DNA of 64,000 nt from Parapristionchus giblindavisi (lineage: Eukaryota > Nematoda > Chromadorea > Rhabditida > Diplogasteridae): NCBI GenBank assembly GCA_943737045.1, contig CALSFV010000208.1, positions 558,001 to 622,000 on the forward strand, in the 5' to 3' direction. The position numbers and the translations under genes are program-made. Positions 23,451-34,200 of the stretch are shown one piece after another. Below the pieces are notes generated by a model, which did not search any database, was not told the origin of the DNA, and worked only from the letters and a program-made list of their open reading frames with translations. Positions within the stretch are counted from its first letter, which is position 1. Each line of letters starts with the position of its first letter.

Positions 23451-23817
23451 TCATTTGAGGTCCATAATTATTGCTTTATCGGTTGTCTTGTACAGAATGA
23501 TCATGTAAAAGATGTTAAGATTCGCAATCTGAAGGAATAGAGATGATCGATTAATTGATTGATTGATAGTTCGATTGATTGATTGAGTGGTTATTTCATT
23601 GAGTGACCGCAGAGGCAATTTTTAAACCGATTTTTCCACAATTTACCTATACAGATGTGAAGGTTCTGTGTTCGCCATTAGTCTTTTCAACTTTTATATC
23701 AGATACCTATATCTAGTGAATATTAAAGATTGCGCAGACGATGGTAAATCGTTTATGATGTGTTCAAATTACTGACCGATCCAAATATTCTTCATGTCGA
23801 TCAATATTTCCGCCCCT
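23451..23817 (-). CDS. Possible terminal exons of a small minus-strand gene
   Basis: The exon at 23817-23773 (RGGNIDRHEEYLDRS, acceptor GTACAG, donor GTAATT) and the exon at 23528-23451 (IANLNIFYMIILYKTTDKAI then IMDLK and TGA, acceptor TTCAG) join in phase 0. The second is hydrophobic. No family is recognised and both are short, so this is weak. Confidence 0.28.
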
Positions 23818-24055
23818 CTGTACCCTCTTTTTGCCTCTCTGACAAGGAGTCTCTTATGTCTTAGGTGGCGAAAAGTGACGATTTATAGCTATTTTGAAAT
23901 GCCTTTCTCTGTAGAATAAGAATGTACGTTTAAAAATCCGGAAGTGTTCTGTAGATGGATTTTAAAAAAATCCAAAGTTTGAGCAATTTCTGCCTTGAAA
24001 TTCCTGCGTAATGGCCGTTAAATTGCCGTACAGTGATGGGCTACTTCTCCGAGCT

Positions 24056-24180
24056 CTCTCTCCGAGCTAGTTGTGTCGCAGTGGTAAAGATGTCGCTTAT
24101 TATTTTTGCGCTGCGGGTTCGATCCCCACCGATGCGACATGTTTTGCACTATTTTTACACTTGTCTTTTCATGTTTTTTA
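24056..24180 (+). repeat. tRNA-like SINE head
   Basis: TGTCGCA and TGCGACA could form a 7-bp acceptor-like stem. Between them are an A-box-like TGGTAAAGATG and a perfect B box in GGGTTCGATCCCC. The D and anticodon arms are not recognisable, so a working tRNA is unlikely. A second partial copy with the same tail (GATTCGATCCC, GATGCGACTTGTTTTGCAC) is at 24365-24432. Two copies with the same flanking tail indicate a dispersed tRNA-derived repeat. Confidence 0.6.
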
Positions 24181-24364
24181 TGTTGTTTACGCTGCAGCCA
24201 TTGCGAGGACTTCTTTTTTTTCATGTGTACATGGTAGCTGAATACCATGATTGTTAGATGTTTGTTCTAATTGTTTCTTTTTCACTTTGTTATGAATGAA
24301 TTTTCTGTTATTTAATAATGTACGGATGAGAGATGGCAATAAGATCGTAAGACATGATAGGAAG

Positions 24365-24432
24365 CGCTGTAGATTCGATCCCCAGCGATGCGACTTGTTT
24401 TGCACGATTTCTACACTTGTCTTTTTACGTTC
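24365..24432 (+). repeat. Partial second copy of the tRNA-like repeat
   Basis: It shares the B box, the GATGCGAC end and the tail TTTCTACACTTGTCTTTTTA with 24056-24180. The 5' half is missing or strongly diverged. Confidence 0.55.
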
Positions 24433-25733
24433 TTTTTTTAAATCATACATAATACATAAAAAATTTATACAGTTTCAAAAATATAGTATTCTATCGATCA
24501 ACCCCACCCCTACCCTTCCCTCCTTTTCTCCTCGCGCTCTCTCTGATCTTCATACTCTATCACCTTGGACTCCCCTCTAAAAATAACATAGAAATTCATT
24601 GTGGCTACTCTCGTACCAAATAAACAACTGTATTTTATACGGTCATTATGTAGTATACGAACGAGCAGAGCAGAATACCTCACTGAATAACGACATCAAC
24701 ATAGACAAGACACGCAACATGACTAGAACAATACGCCTTGTATGTAAAAGGTTGGTGATGTTTCAGCGTTTCTGGAAATTCGCCGTGCTTGCTGCGACAA
24801 GTTAACCGAAACAGGGATCGAGATACCTTTGTAAGAACTTCGTTGGGCTTCATCTCGAATATTAATTTGGCACCGTTCACATTTCATTGTGTATTTTGAA
24901 CAAATATCATAATGACTTTTGAGAACATTCCATGGCTCCCAAAGTTACAATGCAACTAAGTTTCTCTATCTCCTCCTCCAACTGTTTCTTCATCTTTTCT
25001 TTCATTGCCATCGGTCACAGATGCAAACACACACACAATCTACCCATTGTGCTTACTCTCATCTCCTATTCTTTTACCACGCACGAAGTTCCATCCTCCT
25101 AGTCAAATGACTATCTCTCTAATCTCTTATCACTGCCTATCCATCACAGTTGGAGTCCCATTAATCCTATGAGGGGCTGGTTTGTCCCCCTCCTCTTTAG
25201 TCCAATCACTCGATTGGATTATGTATAGTGATTGATAAGACACACTTTACCTTTGTCCTTCTTCATCTGTATGTTCATTCAAGTGCTTTTCTCTCTCTTT
25301 AACTCTCTCCTCTCACCATCGTTAGAGCACCATGTCTGAACAAGAGATGGAGCAAAAAAGAGCGAGAAGAATAAGAAGAAGATGATGATGGAAGTTTGCT
25401 CTCATGATAGACCATTTCGATGCCTCTTCTTCTTCTGGCTTCTTCATTGTCGTTTTCCACCTAAACTTGTCTCTCACCGTTCATCTGATCAGTGACCGTT
25501 CCAATTCTCTCTATCACCTATAGTGATTAGTCACTCGTTTCAGCTCTTCTCCTTTTCGATCCTACTTATGTAGATACATTCGACAGATGGAAATCGTTCC
25601 TCTCGAATATCAAAAAGACGGTAATCATAGGAAAATTAAATATTTATTATCTTATTTATATTCGCCATTTATTTCTTTGACATATATATGTGCTCAATAT
25701 TGCATAATAGAGTAATAATAGTCAATGTCTTAG
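24433..25733. other. No gene seen
   Basis: Mixed AT-rich DNA with pyrimidine-rich patches (24960-25010 and 25270-25320). No exon with matching splice signals and phase was found, although the first exon(s) of the plus-strand gene at 25734 should lie here or further left. Confidence 0.4.
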
Positions 25734-27074
25734 GATTCCGTCTTCCTCTTCTGAAACGACCGCGTCCTCTGCCTCAATTCGATAACGAAAGAACTAATGG
25801 AGTTTATGCAGAATGGAAGATCAAGGTAGTCATATCCTTCATTCTTCATTCGCGAGATCGAAAGGGAAGAGGGACTAGAAGATAGTGGGAACAGTTGAAG
25901 AGACAATGGGGAAGAAGAGATAAAATCTGGAATGAACTGTGAGTAAGCATTTGTGCAAATTGAAATGATTGAATCTCTAACTCTCGAATCATCTTTCAAT
26001 CTCTCCCACTCCCTCCCTCTCTGCTACTACTCAGGCAATTGAGACTAGTAGACAGAGCTAACCATCTTCAATCCGTCTACCTTTTGTTCTTGCCTATGGT
26101 ATCTCTTTCTATGTTTGACAGTAGTAGGACATTGGCAGTGTAATAGTAGAAGCTCATGAGTAAAAGAAGATGAAGATAAAGGAGAAGTTGGAGATTGTGC
26201 ATACAATGCATATCCTACTAGAATAACTGAGTAGTCAACAGAAAGTAGTATGTCGTAGATCATGTGCCTACCTTCCGCGATATATCAAATATTGTTAAGA
26301 ACAGAGTAAAGATGTTAGCTCTTACAGTAAAATTTCTCTAAATATATCAGGTTCAGTGATTTCTGATATGATAAACTAATTAACTAAAATCTTTAAGGGC
26401 TTCATTTATCGTGATTCTGGCTCGTGCCCTCGTGTAGCTGTCAAATGTCGAATACGTGTACAATATGCCTCACTTCATGTGGAAGGACGATTTCCCCATA
26501 TATCCGTCACCGTGAGTACCAATTACAATATCTTATAGGAATGTTGATTACATTACATATATCACAGTTGAGTATTCGGGGGAATAGATGAGATGATAAA
26601 TAAAGCATAACAGTTTCCTGCTAATTGACTGCTTTATTGTGTTCATTTCTAGAAGGTCCACAATGAATATTACCTTCCCAATTTATTTCCAATAGATCCA
26701 ACAGAATCGATGCGTTCTAATGAATAGATAAAGTACTTATCAAGAGTGATAACGTACCAGACATTTCATGTGCATATTTCAGATTCCGCTTGTTTCAATT
26801 GCTTTCGTGGAATCATCTGGTCTAGAGTTTCTGGATATTCGAGGAAGAACATTACGATTGATGCTCTGCGGAATCGATGATATTGATGTAATTTTAAATT
26901 TATTTAAATTAAGCAAATTATATTTGTGCCACTATATATGTAATATGTTGTGCATGATTGTAGGAGATGAAGGATAGTCTAAGATACCTAATCGTACGTC
27001 AACGTGTACCACACTCTCTTCTCGGCAAGGAATTTGATTGGCAGGTAAAGAATCAAGGAACGGGAACGAAATGA
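25734..27074 (+). CDS. Unrecognised protein, 3' four exons
   Basis: Exons: 25734-25825 (FRLPLLKRPRPLPQFDNERT then VYAEWKIK), 26398-26511 (GFIYRDSGSCPRVAVKCRIR then VQYASLHVEGRFPHISVT), 26783-26887 (IPLVSIAFVESSGLEFLDIR then GRTLRLMLCGIDDID) and 26964-27074 (EMKDSLRYLIVRQRVPHSLL then GKEFDWQ, ending VKNQGTGTK and TGA). All internal joins are phase 0 with acceptors TTAG, TTTAAG, TTTCAG and TTGTAG. A GTAAAG donor after GKEFDWQ could continue the gene, but reading through gives a plausible stop within 12 codons. The protein looks like a compact globular beta/alpha domain; I do not recognise it. The first exon begins with two bases of a split codon, so upstream exons are missing. Confidence 0.62.
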
Positions 27075-28217
27075 CACACTCTACTTAAGGTTCCTGAAGT
27101 GAAAGAGAAGCAGAAGCACATCTTGAAGATCTCAAAGTGGTCACCACTCAATTGTTTCCTCGTTTTCTAATAATGTACAGTGTAATTAATCCCGCTTGAA
27201 TGAACAATGCAAATCTAATCTTAGTTTATCTGAAATACGGCACATATGTAATGTGATCATGAGAGAAGTGGTTTATGGTACAATGGTGGAGTAATTGTAG
27301 GAGAGCATTGGAAGCTCTCGAGTGAAACTAACACTGTTGCTGATATCGGTATGTGAGAGAAAATATGAACATGACAAGAATGAAATAGAAATCATCGGGT
27401 CAATGAATGCACTAGCAACGGACAAGAGTACATCGGGACGAAAAATCTTATCGTTACATATTAATATAGAGAAGAAACTGTGGAATATTGGTAATAGGAA
27501 TGTTCGCACGCAGATTTACATGAGGGATAACCGAATTGACAGGACTCCGTGAGACAGAAGAATTATAAACGAGCCTGGTGTAATATAGTTGCTGAGAGAA
27601 AAATAGAGTTGCTGAGTTGTAAAGAGATAAAAATATGAGACAAATAGGATCAAGCTAGAAGAGATGCAGGATATGGGAAAGAGGGAGGAAAGGACGGAGA
27701 GATTAGTGTTGATGTGGATGTAAATGTAAACCGACTTTCAAAAATCGGAAAGACTTAAAGTGTATCGCGTTTGGGGGGGGGGGAAAGAAGACAAAGGAAT
27801 GCGCTATGGAAGGAGTGTGAAAGTATTTCAGTAGTAATGGTAACATTGTTAATTGGAGTGAGACGAGTGGGCACAAATTTCGGTGTTTAGAGAATGAATC
27901 ATGCACTAACTGACAATGAGACTAACATCAAAGATTCAAGGTAGAGAAAAAAAACAAGATAAGATAGTGAAAAACATGTAACATTTCAGGAAGGGATTTG
28001 GCAAGGAAATGAAAATGGCTGACTGTGAAATAATCGATACAAAGGAATGAAGTTGGTTACTAGCTCTTGGAAAAATTCAAAGGAGATTAAAATCTTAAGA
28101 AGTGGGTCTCTACGAGTCTTTGCAGAAGGCTTGGTGAACTCATGTGTTGACTCTCAAACGAAGATCACCCTTTAACCTGGATAAGATCTTCGCTTTTAAT
28201 TTCCCTTGTTAGAATTA
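27075..28217. other. No gene seen; poly-G tract
   Basis: This lies between convergent genes and has no supported exon. A run of 11 G at 27773-27783 is a likely length-polymorphic site. Purine-rich on the plus strand. Confidence 0.5.
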
Positions 28218-31200
28218 TCATTTCTTGTTGTATGTATGCCATTTCCCGCAAGCTCTCTTGACCGGAGGGGGAGCAATGGAGTTATGGACAATGACGGAAT
28301 CTCTAATTGGAGGTGGGGACATAACGGCAGCTGAAGAGATCGACGAGGACGGAGTGAGATCATCATCGTCCACTTCTTCTTCTTTCAATGGTGGATCTAG
28401 AAGAGAACGAAATCATACAAAATGTTACCAATTTAATTTCAAATGTTATTGATATATTTAATATCTAGTAATCAACCAATTACTGATTTATTTCATCCCA
28501 TAGATGTTGATAAAAAGTAGAAAAATTCTTACGTGGAAGAGATGATTGATGTGATGGTTGTTGGAGTGGAGATGATGAAGGTGAATTTGGAGGGGCGATT
28601 GTACACTTATTATTAGGAGATGCAGGAAGGCCGACATGAGCACGCTAAATATTAAATATATTAACATATTTGTGTAGATATGCATAAGTATTGAGAACTC
28701 ATCAAATGTTTCACTTTTCTGTAGCAAACTCAAAAATGTGATCTATAAGATACAGTCTTCTTGTCGCTCTTATATTCTCGTTAAATTTTCTAAACATGCA
28801 AATATTGTATATCATCTTTTTTTCTTTAAAAAAGGATAAATTTATAGTTGTTGTTACGATCATTAAAAGGAAAATGATATGAAAGAAAAAAGTCGAACCG
28901 ATTCAATCGAACGCTTCCTCTTCTTAGGTACATACAATGAAGGATTCTTAATTTCACGAACATCAATTTGTTTAGTGACCACTTGATATGTAAACGTTCC
29001 GATCATTTCTAAATTCGAAAATTATTTTATTAATGTTTTTAAAAGTTTAATTAATTAAGTTGTTTTAATATGTTCTAAATTATATGAGTAATGATAAATA
29101 CATTAGACTTTGAACGGTTTTGATAGCGAAGACTTACGTGCGATTGTGGGAAGTTGACCATGCTGGACTATATAATCTACTTGCATGTCTTCAGGATAAG
29201 ATGCGAAGATCTGGTTATTCGGTCCAAGGGCGCTGGCACGGAACTCGTGACACTGTAAGTATGTTGCTCGTTGCCAATATTTATCTACATTTTTTCATTA
29301 TTGCATTCTTATATACTATTTTTCCTGACTCATTGCATGGGAAGTAAAACTTGTACAAGCCAAAATTAGTAATTGAAATTACGTTGGCTAGATGAAAATG
29401 CAGGATTGCGTTGACAGGTTCGATATTCTCAACGGCAATCTGCATCGATAGAAGTTCTTGTGATAGATGATAGGGCTCTGAATATAGTATAATGTTTTCT
29501 GAATATAATACAATATTAATTTTAGATGTAAACGTAATAACAACACGTCTGCAGTGCGCCAATTCTAGGAAAAAACTGTATATTTTTATTCATAACTTAC
29601 TAAGCTGTAATGCTTGTGGAGCGGCGTCTTTTAAGATTTCTAGTGCCATTTGGAGTGGCATAGCCGATGCGACAATTATTCCCTGAATATAATCATAATA
29701 TGCACAGCATAGAAAGCCTGATATTCCAGATTGACGTTCCCTACCATTACCACTTCCCGTCACAATGTATTATCCTATTCCACATACCCTTAGTACAAAC
29801 ACATTACACGAAGGATTCTTCGACAAAAGCACACACATACCACTATGAATGCCTTCATTCCGGTATCGTATTGGGTAGTCGAATCTGGCTTACGACACTC
29901 TCCGATGGAACACACCCAAAGTGCTTGCGCCTCGCTCGTGGACAGAGGACGATTCGAATTTTGAGGTCCTGGATATGCAAATATGGATAATGTTTTTAGA
30001 AGAAGTCAAACCCAAGCAAGGAGCGGAGACAAGGACGTCGTCGATCGAATTTTCTGTTACATCTACGATATCCTGTAAACATATAGACATCAGCAGAGAG
30101 GAACATAATAATTTAAAGTGATATGAAGTATATCGATATGCTTACCGAATCTTTGACCATATTATCACCGGCAGGGAAGACATTACACGCGTCAGTTGAG
30201 AAATCATCCTTAATCATTATTCAATAATTAGTTGATTGTTTAAAAAGTATAATTAACAATCTCACCGTTGAATTGTACATGATCCAGGCACAAACATGAC
30301 GAAGACGAAGTCTGGGTGAATATGTTACGTCACTCCTGAATTCTATTTATATTTTCTATTCATTTTACATGCTTGAAAGTAAGTAAACAAATCATACTGT
30401 CCCATTAGCTTTGTACGTAAAAATAAATCATCATAATAAAGGGGGAGGCAGTAGCTTCCTATTTATTGGTTAAAACACCTGTGTTATTTTCTAAAACTAT
30501 CGTGTACGAGATTTTCTGCATTTGCAAACTGTCAAAGGACTTTATAATATGTGTTGAAGAGACATACGTGTCACTACTACCAGGAAGTGACGGTGGTCCG
30601 ACTGGGAGAGGATGAGCGAGAGCCACCTTGAGACTTGTACGAACTTGATACTGGCCAGTTCCCCATGTCACCAACACATGGTCATGCGCCTTCAAATTAA
30701 GAAAAATATTAAAGAAATTCTCTAACAAGGGAATGACCAACCATCCCCGTCAAGTTATGACTAGTGACATACCCCATTCGAATCGCCATGTGATTCTGAT
30801 AATACATCGTTAATGACTCGACTCAAACGTTTATGATCTTCGAGAAAATCGATATTGAAATTCGGCCAAATTCGTGTGGTTTTCTACACAACGCATGCGG
30901 ATGGGTTGGTTAACTCTACTATCGTCTTTCGAAACATCTGCTTGTGTAGTGTAGTGGATAAGATGCATGCGTTTACTTTTGACTGTCAAGGGTTCGACCC
31001 CCCTTGCAGCACTTTTCTTTTGCTGATTTTGTTGCTGTAGAAAGTTTGAAATGTTTTGCTGTGATTATGAAAGCTAGAAAAAAAGAACAAATTCAGCAAG
31101 TTTTCTTGATGGATAAACACTCCTCAAGGAAAATTGAACTTTGATCTTTTTGTTTATGGCCTTATTTTTTCAATCTCCTTCTCCCTCTCCCTCTCCCGAG

Positions 31201-34200
31201 GTCGAGATCATGCAATGAATGACCTGAAAAACAGCAATGAGAGTTCAAAGATCAAAGATCATGCGAGTACGGTAAGTGCTTCCATTTCTTCTTGGACTGT
31301 CTTCCAAAGCCTTGATGTCATTGTTCTTCCTGTTAATAAAACGTGAAAACTGTATTTTCCTTACTTCACTCATTTTGTTGTTCAAACGTGTTGAATGTGT
31401 TCTGTTTTTCTATAACCACAGCATAAACTTTCTACAGCAACAAAATCAGCAAAAGAAAAGTGCGGCAAGGGGGGTCGAACCCTTGACAGTCAAAAGAAAC
31501 GCAGACATTTTTTCCACTACACTACACGAGCCGATGTTTCGAAAGAATATAGTAGAGTTCATCAACCCATCCGCATGCGTTGTGTAGAAAACCACATGAA
31601 TTTGGCCGAATTTCAATATCGATTTTCTCGAAGATCATAACCGTTTGAATCGAGTCATTAACGATGTATTATCAGAATCACATGGCGATTCGAATGGTGT
31701 ATGTCACTAGTCATAACTTGACGGGGATGGTTGGTCATTCCCTTGTAAATATACAGGGCTAATCATAGACATTCTAAAACGAAATGCGACGGTATACATA
31801 TAAATGTCGCAATGTACTTTTCATTATGTAACATTGATTAAATGTTTATCCTTGATTGACCACTTCGATAAAAGCTAATAGATTAAGTTATGGTTGTGCA
31901 TTCAATTCTGTTAAAATCCAGTGATTAGCAACAATGTTTTAATGCATGGATAATTCACGAAACACGACTCATCTCACCCCTAAGAAGACCCGAATAAGGA
32001 TGAGCAGGAGAATCAAATATTCAAAATTAAGAGATAATCAGGAAAAGTTAGAGGATTAACATCGTTCATACGCAAGATTACCAGAAAGCTTTCTAGGTCT
32101 TCTAATACATTCTAATTGCATGTTTATACTAACATCTTTTCACAATTCCGTTACCTCCTTGATCCTCAATTATTTTATCCCTAGAATTTGTATTTCAACC
32201 ATTTGCTTAATATTTATTGTTTCACGTTTACCTTGTGGGGAATAAATATATATTCGGGACAAATATTGAACATCAATCAAACAGTGATTCCAAAGTAAAT
32301 AATATAAAAAAAAATGAAACATAACATAAATACAATGTGATCATGAACATACAGTACCGTGCAAAAGTATATCCACTTTTGCTTTTTTCGTCATAACTTT
32401 TTTCAAACTCAACCGATCATGTCCAGCTTTTCAGGGAGTATTTTGAAAGTATTTTCACGTGTTTTACACAACAAATTAGCCCGGGTGAACTCTTATGGTG
32501 AAATTTATTTCAAATTTATCAAAACTCACAAAAGTGAGATTTTCGTTTTCTTCGATTTCGTCTTAATTTTTTCACTCATTTCGCTACCAATGTGTGTTAT
32601 ATCGTTTTAGAACTATGACAAGGTATCTTGGGAGTAAGAATCTAACGATATGCGAGTGATTACCCATTTGTCGTGAACGTCAGATGTGCTGACCGCAGAC
32701 ACTCTCTCATAGCAAGTCCGGATGTCTTTATCGACTATCCACAAGGTCATCAAAACTCCAATCTATGCTCAAACAATAAAGAAGACTAATGAACGACCTC
32801 GCAAGACGATTTTGACATCTGATCGTCCGATTACTCGCATCTCAAAGGAGAACCCGATGTTCACAAGAATGGACATCAAGCGATAACTGGCGGAATTTCA
32901 CCAAATTCTTGTACCTAAAGCTTCTAAACTTGGTAGAAAAGATGTTTAAAGGAAAGAAATGGGTCTCTAGGATATTATTGTTGTCCTCCTTACTCATAAT
33001 TCCATTCATATGGACTAGGGGGCCGACCCCATCTGCAGAGAAATAACCCCACAACATCAACGATCCTCCTCCATGCTTCACGGTGGCCAGCTGGCACTTC
33101 AAATCAAATCTAGTGCCAACCTGACGACTAACATGGGTTATTCTCCCGAAAAAAATCATCAGAAACTTGATTTCGTCTGTGAATACGACCTACGTCTATT
33201 GTTCGGGAGTCCAATCAATGTGCTCTTTTGCCCTTACGATTATTGCTTTGCGAATTGTTTCGGGGATCAGCGGTTTCTAGTTATGCAGACTTTTGAATAG
33301 TCCCGACGCACGAAGACGACAGTGCATGATGTAGACGGGCACCTCAAACATCTTTTCTGCCAAGTTTATATGCTTTAGGTACAATAATTTGGTGAAATTC
33401 CGCCAGTTCCCGATTGACGTCCCTTGCATTGAGCCTCGGGTTCTCCTTCGAGATACAAGTAATCAGACGAGTAGATATCGTGGTCGTCTTGTGAGATCGT
33501 ACATAAGTTTTCTTCATTGTTTGAGCATCGGTTGGAGTTTTGTTGACCTTGTGAATAGTCGAAACAGACAACTGCTGTGAGACTGTGACTGCGGGCAGTC
33601 CCATCTGACGTCCACGACGAATGGATTCTCGCTCGAATATCGGTATATTCTTGCTCCCGGGAGACCGTTTTATAGTTTTAAAACGATATAACACACATTG
33701 GTAGCGAAATGAGTGAAAAAATTAAGACGAAATCGAAAAAACCGAAAATCTCACTTTTGTGATTTTTAATAAATTTGAAATAAATTTCACCATAAGAGTT
33801 CACCCTGACTAATTTGTTGTGTAAAACACGTGAAAATACTCTCAAAATAATCCCTGAAAAGCTGGACATGATCGGTTGAGTTTGAAAAAAGTTATGACGA
33901 AAAAAAGCAAAAGTGGATATACTTTTGCACGGTACTGTATATGAGGCCGAAAGAGTCGACTATTATATGCGAAACCTGGCACAGTCAAAAAAATCAAAAT
34001 TTGGGAATCGGGGTTCTCAAGGGAGCTGATCACGATGATCATGTTCATTTTTCACCTAAAGCCACCGTAGAGGCCAGACGACGTCGTCTTGAAATCGCCT
34101 TTTCAGTCTTTTCTCCTCAACCGATTGTTCTAAAATTTACAGACTATGCCTCCAGGGGCAGAATTTGATGACGATCACGCCTGTCTAATTCATTTTTCAT

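Noticed and set aside
24056..24136. A functional tRNA gene
   Set aside because: The B box and an acceptor-like stem are present, but no D arm or anticodon arm can be drawn, and a partial copy with the same tail lies 300 bp away, pointing to a SINE.
30935..31010. A functional tRNA gene
   Set aside because: It is duplicated in inverted orientation inside a palindromic MITE and lacks a convincing cloverleaf.
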